Assembly: GCA_947652605.1 (NCBI GenBank)
Contig: OX393580.1
Span: 16,326,159 to 16,390,158, forward strand
Source of the DNA: Elmis aenea
Taxonomy: Eukaryota; Arthropoda; Insecta; Coleoptera; Elmidae
Length of the DNA: 64,000 nt
Direction of reading: 5' to 3'
The notes under the pieces were generated by a model. That model did not search any database, was not told the origin of the DNA, and saw nothing but the letters and a program-made list of their open reading frames with translations. The translations under genes were made by a program, and so were the position numbers. Shown here one piece after another: positions 36,822 through 48,800 of this stretch. Every line of letters starts with the position of its first letter. The first letter of the stretch is position 1.

Positions 36822-37652
36822 TAGGGTTTGTCAGTTTTTAAAAATCGGTTTTGAAAAACCGGTTTTTTTGAAAAAAATTATGTATTCGAAAAACCGGTTT
36901 TTTTAACTAAAAAATCGGTTTTTAAGCCTAGATTTAACACGTAAAAAATAAATATCTACATAAAAATCTGTACACTTCTGCTTCATTTGCAAAATCCAAA
37001 AAACATTGTTACAAAAAAATCAAACGTATTTTCGCTGGCTTCAAGAACCGATGGATATAGTCAAGTTATCGGAAAAAATATTATCTAGAATTTACCCAAA
37101 TTCTGCTATAGAATTGGAAACAAATTTCGATGAAGATGAAGATATTATTAAGGGTTTTTGGATTTGCTGTTTTTGTTAAAGGTTCCTCGATAAATCTAAG
37201 AATTGATTTCTCCATCTCTTCTTTCAAGACATTGTTTTTTTCATTAAAGGCAGAATTTGCAGTATTTGAATCAACTAATAAAAGAATAAAGAATTTGGGC
37301 ACACTGTTTGAAGCTTTAAAAACAGTAAGACTCAGCTCAATAGTCAGCGAACCAGTGTTTTCTGTATCTGGTAATTTTGTATCTCAAATACGAACCAGAT
37401 TAAGTCATGATTCCGTAAATGTTTTGTGTTTTTAAAATCATGTTTGCTAAGGAAAAAAGCAAATTAAAAAAATGCTATTTATGGTTTGTTGGAAATTTAG
37501 AATTTTATTTTTATTTATTATGAAATATAAATTATTTTATTACGTTTTAATTGTTTTTTTAAAACTATTCGAAAACCGGTTTTAACCGGTTTTTTGGAAA
37601 AACTGGTATTCGAAAACCGGTTTTTCAAAAGTCGGTTTTTGTATAAACCCTA
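36822..37652 (+). mobile_element. hAT element with AACCGGTT arrays at its ends
   Basis: TAGGGTTTG at the left and AAACCCTA at the right are flanked by perfect 8-bp duplications ATGCTAAT (36814-36821, 37653-37660). Each end has a cluster of AAAACCGGTTTTT words in both orientations. The interior carries the C-terminal dimerisation part of a hAT transposase. It is nested in the TA-target element 36756-38865. Confidence 0.87.
37130..37435 (+). pseudogene. hAT transposase C-terminal dimerisation fragment
   Basis: The second half of this 101-codon open frame reads as the hAT family C-terminal dimerisation domain: ESTNKR..NLGTLFEALKTVR, then PVFSVSGNF, then QIRTRLSHDSVNVLCF. The usual pattern is LFEALKTIKPTS...RVFS..G.F..K.R.RL....+..LCFL. 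The BED finger and the catalytic core are missing. It lies in sense orientation near the right end of the 36822-37652 element, as expected for the 3' part of its gene. Confidence 0.72.
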
Positions 37653-38132
37653 ATGCTAATGACAGATGCCAAAATTTGTACTGTATTATTGTTCCGTAAC
37701 AGTTGCTATCTGGAAGGCATACTGCCGTTGACAAAAATTTCGGGTGGTGTGCGGTTGTCAACAAAATTAAGATGAGTTCAACGATTTTAACATGGCGCTA
37801 TAATGTAGTAATAACTTAAAGATACCGGCAATTCGAAATTTATTATTTTTCATGGAATACTTTTAGCCAGCTTCTCAAATACATTGTTAAGGTTATTATT
37901 GCAATAGAATACACCGGTATCTTTTAAGTTCCATTTTTTTCCCCCTGGGGCCTCTAAACCGTACTAAAAGGAGAGTTGCCCCATTTTATCGAGGTACAGA
38001 TGCCCTGGTGGAACATCTATTCCTTATACACAATATAGCAACAACTAATCAATTTATTAATTAATACTGTAACACAAGCATCCTAGAAAGACTATATTGA
38101 CATTATTTATGAAAAATAAACTATGTTCATAG

Positions 38133-38231
38133 ATGCCTACGACGTATAAGAGGAAAACATCTGATAAAACCAGAAGGCAATGGTCTTCAGAACAATTCAG
38201 AGAAGAATTAAGAAGAACAAAATCTTTTTAA
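38133..38231 (+). pseudogene. Pogo-type transposase N-terminus, cut short
   Basis: A 32-codon frame starts MPTTYKRKTSDKTRRQWS and continues EQFREEL before a stop. The pattern (M-P-R-x-Y-K-R-K-T...W-S-E-E-x-M...A) is the start of pogo/jerky-like CENP-B-type transposases with a psq helix-turn-helix. The probable LTR insertion beginning at 38234 follows the stop directly and may have truncated the gene. Confidence 0.5.
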
Positions 38232-38233
38232 CA

Positions 38234-38587
38234 TGTGTTTAGGGACAAATCCCTTAGCTAGGATGACCAACCGTAGCAAAGGGATAAAATTTTTGTAATA
38301 GTTAGGTAGTAAGTCAAGTTGCAAAATACATTCTAATTCAAGTTCTCATTCGAATACGTCTCATTCAATACCAGTCAAGTTGTAATCTTAAACAAACTTC
38401 TAGTTCTGTAAATAAATTACATTAAAAAAATTTAAAGCCGACGTCGAGCTCAATATTTTAAGAAGACGAACAAGCAGACTAAGCGTCGAAACGTTCGTCC
38501 TTCTTTACCGTCGTTACCGTCGTCGTAAATAACGACGTCGTAAGTGTGTTAAGTTGATATGATCAATCCAGTGTACGATTCGTAACA
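38234..38587. mobile_element. Possible solo LTR
   Basis: A 354-base segment starts TGTGTTTAGGG and ends TTCGTAACA, flanked by TAACA and TATCA (4 of 5 bases equal). Inside are AATAAATTACATT and a GC-richer part with repeated ACGACGTCG words, which would fit an LTR. No primer-binding site or coding region adjoins it, so it can only be a solo LTR if real. Confidence 0.3.
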
Positions 38588-38889
38588 TATCAATAAAAAT
38601 ATATTTTGGATTAAATATTTTTGGTTTCATTGATCGTTTAAGGCCGGGGCATCACTGCCATTTATATGGGGCATCTCACCCGCACTGTCGGGAGAGATGG
38701 CCAAAAACATGGTTTTGCTTAATTTTTTTTTGTAAACTTAATATTGAAATTTTGAATGTCGTGCGTTATTCTCAATTGAATTGGCTATGCATTTCCATTT
38801 TTTCGGAGACTACAAAGTCAAAAATTATTAAAAGGCGATTTTTTGCAACTGTCCCGGAATTACCTTATACGATAAATGAAATTAAAGTA

Positions 38890-38993
38890 TTTGAAAATAG
38901 GGACACACAATAGTCCCGAAAATACATCTTTGGGACATCGGGACATCAAACCAAAAATAGGGACAAATCCCGAAAAATCGTTTGGTCACCCTA
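38890..38993. repeat. Lone hAT-type terminus (TAGGGTGACCAAACG)
   Basis: The right part reads CGTTTGGTCACCCTA, with GGGACAAATCCCGA and GGGACATCGGGACAT words just inside. This is the form of a common hAT MITE end. The only left-end candidate (TAGGATGACCAAC at 38259) lies inside another element, and pairing with it would cross that element's boundary. No duplication was found. Confidence 0.45.
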
Positions 38994-39707
38994 CATAGTT
39001 TCTGTAGAGCTTTACAGCACTATACGTTAAAGAACTTCTAGTTTAAAGTCTCTTCCTTAACAAATATCAAAAACTAACTGTGTATATCAGTGAACCATTT
39101 AATATATGCAACAAAACTCTTGATGCATGGCAGATCGGACAAACCAGTGAACCAAAATTGCTTCACCCAAGCAGTAATAGATTCATTTGCAAGTTTAGAT
39201 TGCACCGCTGTTGATTAATATGATGTTCTGCGGTAAATTATTATAGGAGGTAATGAAGAATTATAGTATGCTATATTAATATATTTTTATATTTAAAACA
39301 CTTCCTCTATCATCTATCAAAAGCAAAGAAAGATAGTGACATTGCACTAATAAATATGCGGTAATAAACCTTGGTGTGCTGTGTTGCAGTTGGCAACTAT
39401 TGGAGGGAAAAACGAAAGCTCTTGTTTTAAAAGCATATTTTTGAATTTCAATTGTTTGGACCTAAAAATGTATGTATATCGTCATTTCATACTAAATGGT
39501 TATTTGATTATTTATGTTTGTATGTGGTTATTTCTAGGGTTTTTTCAGCTTTAATATTTGTTAATTGGGCAATAAAAAATATGAACCCAATCAATTTAAA
39601 ATTAAGTTTTGTTTTTTTTTGTTTTTTTTCCCTCAAAAAAATGTTTGTTCAAGATGAACTCATCGTTTTTGAAATTATGAAAACTGAGTTATTTAATTTG
39701 TTTTCAG
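38994..39707 (+). other. Intron end upstream of Blimp-1 coding exon 1
   Basis: AT-rich sequence with no element recognised. It ends in a polypyrimidine tract and acceptor (AATTTGTTTTCAG) six bases before the Blimp-1 ATG. Confidence 0.5.
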
Positions 39708-39713
39708 GATATA

Positions 39714-39896
39714 ATGGAAGACGGCGTTGTAACCTCAGCGACCGAGTTCGATTTGAATAATATCCGAGAAGAAGAGTTTGAATTACATACAACGTATATC
39801 GTACCGGATCTTCCGGTGGACCCTGGAACGCCGAACAGAGCTGAGGGCACGCTACCAAGGAACCTGGTTTTGAAGCCATCTGAAGCGTTATCAGAT
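39714..39896 (+). CDS. Blimp-1: Blimp-1 coding exon 1
   Basis: This encodes residues 1-61, from [13 protein letters not shown] through [11 protein letters not shown] to [15 protein letters not shown]. The exon itself starts at 39708 after an AG acceptor, and the donor is GTAAGT at 39897. It ends in phase 0. TYIV.D.P.D and LPRNL are conserved with vertebrate PRDM1. Confidence 0.93.
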
Positions 39897-42800
39897 GTAA
39901 GTATTTAATTTTACAATAAGTAACGCAGACTAGATTTAAGACGGCGCACGTTTGCCAACATTTTCAGACATGTGATGAAAGGGAATGTTATTCTAATTTC
40001 AGTTACTTTATTAATAAGCCAATTGCGAAACTTACAATTATTTATGGCGAGACGTAAATATTACATGATTATTTGGTACGTAGAAATGAGTTGTGAAATC
40101 CTGTTTAACTTCAAAGGTTTTTTTTTTTAGTTAAAATTTTTGAAAGTCATCTTGCGTTGACGACCCCTGGCAAGAAAGTCCAGCTTAATTCGTGAGCAAG
40201 AATTTTTTGTAACTGCAGGAATTATATTCCTGAAGGATTTGCCTTAAAAAAAAAAATGTATCGGAAAATTGGTTTGATGATTCAGCTAATAAATTTACAG
40301 AAATTTATTTCATTGATGTGTTTATTTCTTAAAGCTGATTCTGATATACAGGGTGGACCAAATTCGAATGTTTTGCAGGGTATTTCCTTCACCGTAATAG
40401 TTAACGAAAATCCGATGTCGGTTCCTTGGGCTATTTTTTTGGAGAAAAGAACGCCTATGTAATCAGCTATTTTATATCGCTTTTACTTATGGCACTACAG
40501 ACGAAAAATGAAATTTCATCATTTTTGAAAATTTACTATAACTTCTTTATTTTTAAAATAGAACAAAATGTTATGAAGGTTTTTATACAGATTTTTAAGC
40601 TTAATTTGAAAACAAAATAAAATATTTTTGGTGTCCTTGATTATCGAAATATAAAGTAAACTTATATTTTTTAAAATAGAAACCCTAGTTAGCCATGACT
40701 TCACATGGAAGACAAATTTTTTGGCTTTTCAAAAATATATAGTTTTATATATTTGTTGCAAAAAATAGCCGAGATATGGCTAATTCTGTCAAAAGTTTCT
40801 CATCAAAGTTTGCCATGATTTCGTAAACAAGTGATGTTTGCAATTATTTAACAACTAAACGTCATTTCCAAGTAAATTTTGCAGCAACCGCTACGTTTTT
40901 ATCACTTGCAATGTAAACTTCTAACATATTAAACTTCGTAATCAGCTATTTTATATCGCTTTCAATTATGGCACTACAGACAAAAAAAATTCATCATTTT
41001 TGAAAATTTACTATAATATCTTTATTTATTAAAATAGAACAAAATGTTATGAAGTTTTTTTCGATACAGATTGTTATGTTTAATTTAAAAATTAAATTAA
41101 ATATTTTATTAGTGATATTGACTTTCGAGATATGAAGTAAACTTTTATTTTTTAAATAGAAGCCCTAGTTGGCCATGACTGTACATAAAAGATAATTTCT
41201 TTAGCTTTTCAAAAATAGTTTTATACTATACAGGGTGAGTCACGACGGACGCCACGGAGTTTTATGGCGAAACGGTTTATATTTTCAAACTTCTGTTGCC
41301 GTTAGATTATGCAAGTCAATAAGGGCTACATTTAAAAAATATTTTCAAACATACAGGGTGCTCCAAAAAAGAGTGGCATATCAAAGTTATACTTTTTCTT
41401 ATCGAACACCCTGTATATTTTTACGTTTTTGGATTAAATTTACTTCAAAAAATGTATAAGGTTATATGGGTCTAAGGTCAACCGTTTTCGTGAAAAATGC
41501 ATTTTCATGAAAATATAGCACTTTCAAAAATTTGCAACATTTAAAAACTTTGAGAAGTCTGAAGAAATTCGCTTGAAGATTAGATTGACAATGGATTATC
41601 TAACACTTTGCAGAACCTACATTTTTAAAATATTATACAGGGCGTTATTTACGTTCGGTCAAACTTGTGAAACGTTAAACATCGATAACTCATTTTTCTT
41701 AATCTATATACAGGGTGTGTAAAGATTGGCGGAAGCGCTACACGTGGCGATGTTCTTCGTAAAATTCTAAGTCGAAAATCTTGATACGAAAATGTTGTAC
41801 CATGCTGTGTCTGCAAGAGGTCCTCAAAGTTTTGACATTTAGTCCTTTAATAAGCGTTATTATGTAATACTTGCAAATGAAAAAGCTGCAATTTGGAATA
41901 AAAATAAATTTCGAATAGTAATTTTTTCCTAGATTTTGTGTTCTTCCTTTTAAAAATTGGTGTTGAAAATATGTAAATCACTGATTTGAATGAAAATAAT
42001 ACATATGGCAACATTGTCATCAGCTGTCATCTCTGTTTTTCTCGTTATTATTTCTAGTTTGTGTTAGATAGGGGTGGCCAACCCGCGGCCCGCGGACCGC
42101 ATGCGTCCCGCCTTGAACATTTTTCCGGCTCGTGAGATTCATCACACTTTTACAAAATATATTTATCTTATAATGGCCAAAGTAATGAAAACCAATGTAT
42201 TAAAAAAATACGTTATTTGTGCTTCCATATATTCAAAAATTAAGAAATTGTTGTTATTTAAATCGCAATTGAAAAGTAATAACGCTCACCATTTTCCATT
42301 GTTGAAAGAATTTAAGAAATCGAAATGTAACAATTACATCAAATATGCAAAAGAAATAAGAAAACTTACAGCTGCTTTTGAAAACCGATTCAGTAATTTA
42401 GAGAGACAAATACAACAAAATTTTTGAAATATATTCAGCTCCCTTTCACATTGAAATCGAGTCGGTCCCAGAATATCTCCAAATGGAACTGGTTTACTTA
42501 CAGTGCAATATTAAATTAAAATTTGTTGAACATCAGAATCAAAAATAGATTTTTATAACACTTACGTCACAAAAGAGAAACTTTCCAATTTGAGAAATCT
42601 GGCACAAAAAGTTGTTAGCGCTTTTGGTTCAACTTACACCTGCGAATCGTTTTTTTCGAAAATGAAATTGACCAAACACAAAACACGCTCAAACATAACG
42701 GACGCTAACCTGCAACACCAATTACGACGTGCAAATACCCAAATTGAGATCGATTGCAAAAGCTAAGTGAAAGAGTGGAGAAACAAATATCGCACTAGTA

Positions 42801-45800
42801 AAATAAATATTTTTTATTGATTAATTTTTTTTTATTTCATTTATATTTATATATTTTTTATATTTAATTTTTAGTGTTATATGTATATTTCTTTACAATG
42901 TACGTTTAGTATCATTATTATTATTTTATCTATGTTTACATGTAAGAATAATAGCAAACACAATAATAATAACTCATTGTTTAAATTTTTTCACTCCAAA
43001 AAAATGCCTATAGTGTATCTAAATCCAATATGGGGATATATAATTTTATATGTGGCCCGCGGAGTTATGATGCATTTCCAAAGTGGCCCTCAAGATCATT
43101 TGGGTTGGCCACCCCTGTGTTAGACGATACCTAGAAGTTTGCAGCTATGTTTACGAGTTGAAGGCTTTCAGTTCGAACAAAAATTGTAAATACCTAAGTA
43201 AAAATTGCTGATCAAAAAATGTCCAAACGCTAATTAATTTATGCTATGTTGCCAATTTTTTTTTCTTTAAATGGTTCCTGAGGCCATAGGACACAACATT
43301 TTTGTATCAAGATTTTCGACTTAGAATTTTACGAAGAACATTGTCACGTGTAGCGCTTCCGCCAATTTATACACACCCTGTATATAAAAGAGCTTGTTTG
43401 TTTGTTTGTTTGTTTGTTCGCTATAGAATCCTAGGTCTGTTGACCGATCGAGACCAAATTTTGCAGTTACTATTTAGGACCCAACGGATTAAACGTAGTA
43501 TAACGAACGGCCGGAAACAGCCGGGAACGGCCGGAAACAGCCGGGAACGGCCGGAAACGTCGGGGAACGTCCACCGAGCGCGAGCGCGCAGTACGAGTAC
43601 TCTGTGATTGATAATCTGGGAAGCGTCCGCCGAGCGCGAGAATTGTAATCACCCGTGCAACGCCGGGTAAATCAGCTAGTATAATATATAAATATAAGTT
43701 TACCCAATATCTCGAAAGTTAAGGTTGCTAAAAAAATATAAGAATACAAATCTGTATAAAAAACCTACATAACATTTTGTTCTATTTTAATAAATAAAGC
43801 AGTTATAGTACATTTTTTTTAAATCTTTTTTTTTCTGTAGTGCTAAAATGGAAAGAGATATAAAAACAATCTGATTACAAAGGCTTTCTTTTCTCAAAAA
43901 AATAGCCCAAGAAACCGACATCAGATTTTGGCTAACAATTACGATAACCGATATACCCGGTAAAACATTCGAATTTGGTCCACCCTGTACAGTTTTCAGC
44001 GAATTAACGACAAATTTATAAAGCAAATTAAAATTTTGCGTTGAAGCTCATCCAGAGAATGTGTGGCGTCTTAAATTTTAACAAATCTGGGCCCAAATCC
44101 TCCCACGTACTTACGCAGCTGTCTTGTTTTTTTAAATAACGGTTCTCATTTCGAAATTTTTCATGTTATTAAATTCGCAATAAAATTGGCTTGTAGCTAA
44201 ACTTTTAGGTCTTATTTAATAGGAGTAGCTTTTATGCATTATCATTTTTATGAGATTAAATACTATTAAATATATAATAAAGTTTTCCATAATGTTTCGT
44301 TCATATAAACCATTTTAAGTAATCGCAAATATTGCATGTCCATCTCCACTGACAAAACTAAATAGCGATTTTTTCTTGTAACAGTGGAATATGCGAAAGT
44401 ATTTAATTTGATAAGAATGTAGGAAGTCGGCGTGTCTTTATTTTTTAAAGATCGCCGCATGAGAGTTCATAAATTCTTGATGTAACCGATGTTTTCTCTG
44501 CAGGCACAAGGAGTATGGAGCACGGGGTACATCCCACGGGGGACACGCTTTGGGCCACTCGTGGGAGAAGTTTATGCCAAAGACGCTGTACCAAGCTCCG
44601 CAAATCGAAAGTATTTTTGGAGGGTAAGTGTCCTTTGATTTAAAAATGCTTGTATTATAGCTTTAATTGTACATAAAACTCATTTATAGAACCAAATAAT
44701 TGATTTGTTATACTTAAGGATCGAGCTTTTTGTTTTACATCTATAGATTTGCTATAAGTCTGCTTAAATATTGCGGTTTTTACAAACTGCTTGTACAGAT
44801 ATTAATTTAATTAATATTTCTTACAAAATTCACTATATTTATTTGCTATTTAAAGCAAATTTGTGCTGTATACGTTTGATTTTAAGTGTTTTGTAAATAT
44901 TTCTTTTGGTAACGTACTTTTTTAATTGCTTTAATTTAAATCTACGATTTATAAATTTGGTTGTGGTCTATATTTAGGAATCTTTTGTTTGGTGCAGGTA
45001 CAACTCAGAGAAGGATTTTACCAAAGTAACAATAACAAGGTATTATTTTATTAATACTATTTTAATTTCTAGTTTGCTTAAGAAGTATCTACTAATTGCT
45101 TGTAATTTGTTGTTATATTTCTGTATAAAGTGTAAATGTTTTTGCTTGTGCCTTCTTTTTTAAAACTAAAATGCTTGAAGTACGAGTGTTTTAAGTTGAC
45201 TTGGAATATAAAACCATCTTTAGGTTATTAATTAAATTTTAAAATATCTTAGCAATGCTCTTTGAGATTAATTATTTGTTTGTTCCTTTCATGATTCAAC
45301 CTCAAAGCTTTGTTACTTAAAAAAACAAGCGCAATTTAGAGCAAAGAAAGTACTGTAATAAAAATAAGGTTTTAATATTGTAAAATAGTTTTTCTAGTTG
45401 ATAGGTAGATACAGATAATTTGAAATCGAAAGCAGTTAAATTGTTCGATTTTCTTAATTTAGAAGTCGGTAGTAGCTATACTTGTAAGTACGCGTAAACA
45501 ATTTTAGAACTGATTTTACTTGACCGAAGGTCAAATTTTACTATTTGCAGTATATTACGCTTTATGAGAAACTAATTTGAGAATGCGTATTTTCAAAGTT
45601 CTGGCCTTACGCTATTCAAAAAATAATAGTTATGCCTTCCTTGTCGAGTACTGAGAAAAACATATGCTAACTTATTTTATGCTGTTTTGTGTATATAAAA
45701 AATTCCCTTGTGTTGAGAAAATGCTTTTTATAGTTTATATTGGTGTATTTGAGTGGTTGCTATTATTTTTAGTTTAATATTATTTTATAACTTGCAGATA

Positions 45801-48800
45801 TACAAAGACAATGAATTATATTACTACATAGACGGATTTGACACGTCCAAAGCAAATTGGATGAGATATGTAAATCCAGCATATTCGAGTGAATCGCAAA
45901 ATTTAATCGCTTGCCAGTATAAAATGAACATATACTTTTATACCATCAAACCCATCCTTCCAAACCAAGAATTGCTTGTATGGTACTGTCGGGAATTTGC
46001 AGAGAGACTCAATTATCCTTTAACAGGCGAACAAATGCTGCAGAGAATACGTGAGTATTATTATTTGATTTTCATAACGAACCCTGTTTCATCCATTAAA
46101 AGTTGCAATTTTTACCGCTAGTACCCGTTAAATTTTAGAAGACTTTGAGAAGCTAAAAAACGTTTTTTTCTAGGACAACAAGTTCAGCAATCTGCGGAAG
46201 TGATCACTGTCAGCACCACGGAAACAGTTTCAGCAAAGGATGGTCATTATGAGCACCAGCTCACCCCCACTGATGGAAGTGTGAGATCTGATGAGGGGTA
46301 CCATAGCAATGGCTACCATGATGATGCCTTTACACCTCCAGAGGATTCGAGTGATTCAGATAGTGAAAATAACTACGTGCTTGATTTTAGGTGAGTACAA
46401 AAAACTCTTGCAGATATTTCTAGACGGTCTCTACATGATTAATCGTTTCGTATTTTAATATTCATGTATGTTTTCTAGTAAAAAGACGAGTTCGAAAGAA
46501 ACAGCGGTTATCAAACAATCTCCAGTGTCACCAGAATCTCAAAAAAATGAATACAGAAAAGTTAAAATAAAAATTTCGAAAGCTTATCACTACAAAACTC
46601 CCAAAAGTGAAAGTGATCATGAATGTGACAAAGACATTGTACCTGCAGACGTTCCTGTTGCCGAAGTTACAACTTTAACACCAAGGATTGTAACGCCACC
46701 CAACACAGTGATCGTCTTAGACTCACCACCTCCAGAAGTTCCTACAAAACTCTTCTACGAATCTGAAGTTAAAACGCAAACAATAATTACAAGGTATACA
46801 CCTCCATCCTCTAGCATATTGGAAAATATTTTATTACGGAATAGAATCGACACTAACAACAATGATAGTAACCAGCGACAACCAAACGCTACGCCGCCTC
46901 CAAGTTCGCCGACGGAGATGGCATACTCGTACAAAAAGAGTCATAGATACGGAACAGTTCCTTGTAGCCCAGATTCGAGTTCAAACTTACCTGTACAAAA
47001 TGTACTGCCACCCAGTCCTGCTATGATTAAAAACCAATCTTCAAGTCCAACGCCGCCTAGTACAATATACTTGTCTCATACGACGGAGACTTACACGAAC
47101 CACGTTCAACCAGCCAATTATTACAACATTTATCCCAGTAATGGAATGGTGCACAGTGCTATTACTACCACGGCTTCTAGTACGACGTATTCCCCACCGA
47201 TCAGCACAAGTTTTGCCGGTGCACATCACGCAGGATCAACAAATTTGATTATTCCGACGACGCATATAATTACTTCAAATTTAACGCATCACTTGCTGAC
47301 ACCTCTTGCTCCCATGCAACACCCCAATGGAAGACCATCTCCTCCCCATTCGTTAAGCCCCGAAAATTCTTTAAGCACGCGTAGTATGAGTCCCCCAAGC
47401 CCCGGTGGCCATGCTAGAGGATACAGAAGCCTCCCCTACCCTCTAAAGAAAAAAGACGGTAAGATGCATTACGAATGCAACGTATGTTGCAAGACGTTTG
47501 GGCAACTATCAAACCTCAAAGTTCATTTACGGACGCATAGCGGAGAGCGACCCTTTAAATGTAATGTATGTACAAAGTCCTTCACGCAGTTAGCGCACCT
47601 GCAGAAGCACCACCTAGTTCACACAGGAGAACGCCCACACGAATGCGGAATATGTAAAAAACGGTTTTCTTCAACGTCGAACTTAAAAACGCACTTGAGG
47701 CTTCACAGCGGGCAAAAACCTTATGCCTGCGACTTCTGTCCTGCCAAATTTACGCAGTTCGTTCATCTCAAGTTGCATAAAAGACTGCACACGAACGAAA
47801 GGCCGTACATTTGTCAGGAGTGCGGTAAAAATTATATTAGTGCGTCAGGACTTAGAACACACTGGAAAACTACAAGCTGCAGACCAAACAATATTGATGA
47901 GGAACTTAGTGGTGAAGGTTCACCTAATGGGTATTACGATTTCTCTGGATCCGAAGCTAGCTTAGGTAAGTTCAATTTTTTTTCCAAAAATGAAAAATTC
48001 TTGAAAATCGTAATGTTATAATCCCCGAAATTGCTTCTCCTGGATTTTATTTCAATTCGGCTGCAAAATTTTTCGGGTTTGTTAACTTTTTCATGACTCA
48101 ACCAACCAATTACCGTGTGAAAATCGTGACGAATCGTTGTTTGTACTTAGTTTAAATTCAGTTAGTGCGTTCTTCAGTAAGTTGTACTATAGATAAACTA
48201 CACGGAGATACTTTTTGAGATAAGCGAAGTTGATCGTGTCATGAAACGGTTCTAAACGCTGTATTATTCAACTTTTGGATCATTGAATGAAGTCTTCTGT
48301 GTAATACAGGCTGGTCAAGTGGGGGATGCAGTGGGTGCAATGCACCCGGGCCACCAACGTAGAGGGTTCCCAAATGGCAATCGATAAAAAATAATTTATC
48401 AGTTGTAATGATATGAAAACTTTTAAAATTAAAATTAAAAACTAATGAGAAGTAACAGTAAAACAGTGGTGGATAAAAAGGGCAGAAAAGTTCAAATTGT
48501 ACAGGTCGTAATATCGTTTTTGAATTCGAAAAATCATTAAGATAAAGTAAATAATATTTCAAGGATTTAGGACTAGGTGGAAGTGCAACTATTTCTACCC
48601 ATCGTATATGAAACAAAAACTTTTTTTCATGAGATGGATACTGGTAAAACTTAAGATGACCCTGTGGCAAATTATTAGATTTTTTTTTGTTTTATGCCCT
48701 GATCGACACCTTGATTTCTCAAATAGAGAAACGACTTAAGTCAGTTCCTTAAATTTTACAAAATTATAAAATACTGATTTTTTTTCTAAAGAAACTTGCT

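Larger units (their letters stand above)
36756..38865 (+). mobile_element. TA-target element with pogo-like transposase start
   Basis: The ends AGGTAATTCCGGGAGAGTT and its inverse are flanked by TA. Words of the type GGGAGAG(T/A)TGCCCC recur near 36,765, 37,970 and 38,645-38,695. A remnant at 38133 encodes a pogo/HTH_psq-type N-terminus. A hAT element (36822-37652) and a probable solo LTR (38234-38587) are inserted in it. Pogo elements use TA targets, which agrees. Confidence 0.72.
41711..43380. mobile_element. Inner foldback element with CAGGGTGTGTAAA ends
   Basis: The ends CAGGGTGTGTAAAGATTGGC and its near-perfect inverse are flanked by TA (41709-41710, 43381-43382). Arms of about 120 bases include GGAAGCGCTACACGTG and TTCGTAAAATTCTAAGTCG in both orientations. 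The loop is interrupted by a hAT (42069-43117). Confidence 0.8.
40349..43987. mobile_element. Outer foldback element with CAGGGTGGACCAAATTCG ends, in a Blimp-1 intron
   Basis: The left end CAGGGTGGACCAAATTCGAA and its inverse at the right are flanked by TA (40347-40348, 43988-43989). The left arm from 40349 to about 40,665 mirrors 43,686-43,987. Between the arms sit a direct duplication of the inner arm, a run of broken CAGGGTG-type ends (41231, 41354, 41638), a second foldback (41711-43380) with a hAT inside, and a Helitron-like end. The whole nest lies in the intron that splits the PR domain. Confidence 0.8.

Noticed and set aside
37130..37302. Opposite-strand frame over the hAT transposase fragment
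   Set aside because: Shadow of the + strand coding remnant, which has the clear family motif.
38259..38993. TAGGATGACCAAC and GGTCACCCTA as the two ends of one hAT element
   Set aside because: The interval would cross the right end of the well-supported TA-target element at 38865, there is no 8-bp duplication, and the left word is part of the LTR-like segment.
43392..43416. (TTTG)n microsatellite as an independent feature
   Set aside because: It is part of the Helitron-like element's 5' region, where such repeats are common.
48239..48670. 143-codon - strand frame in the last Blimp-1 intron
   Set aside because: It spans the end of an old hAT in antisense, with no domain recognised.
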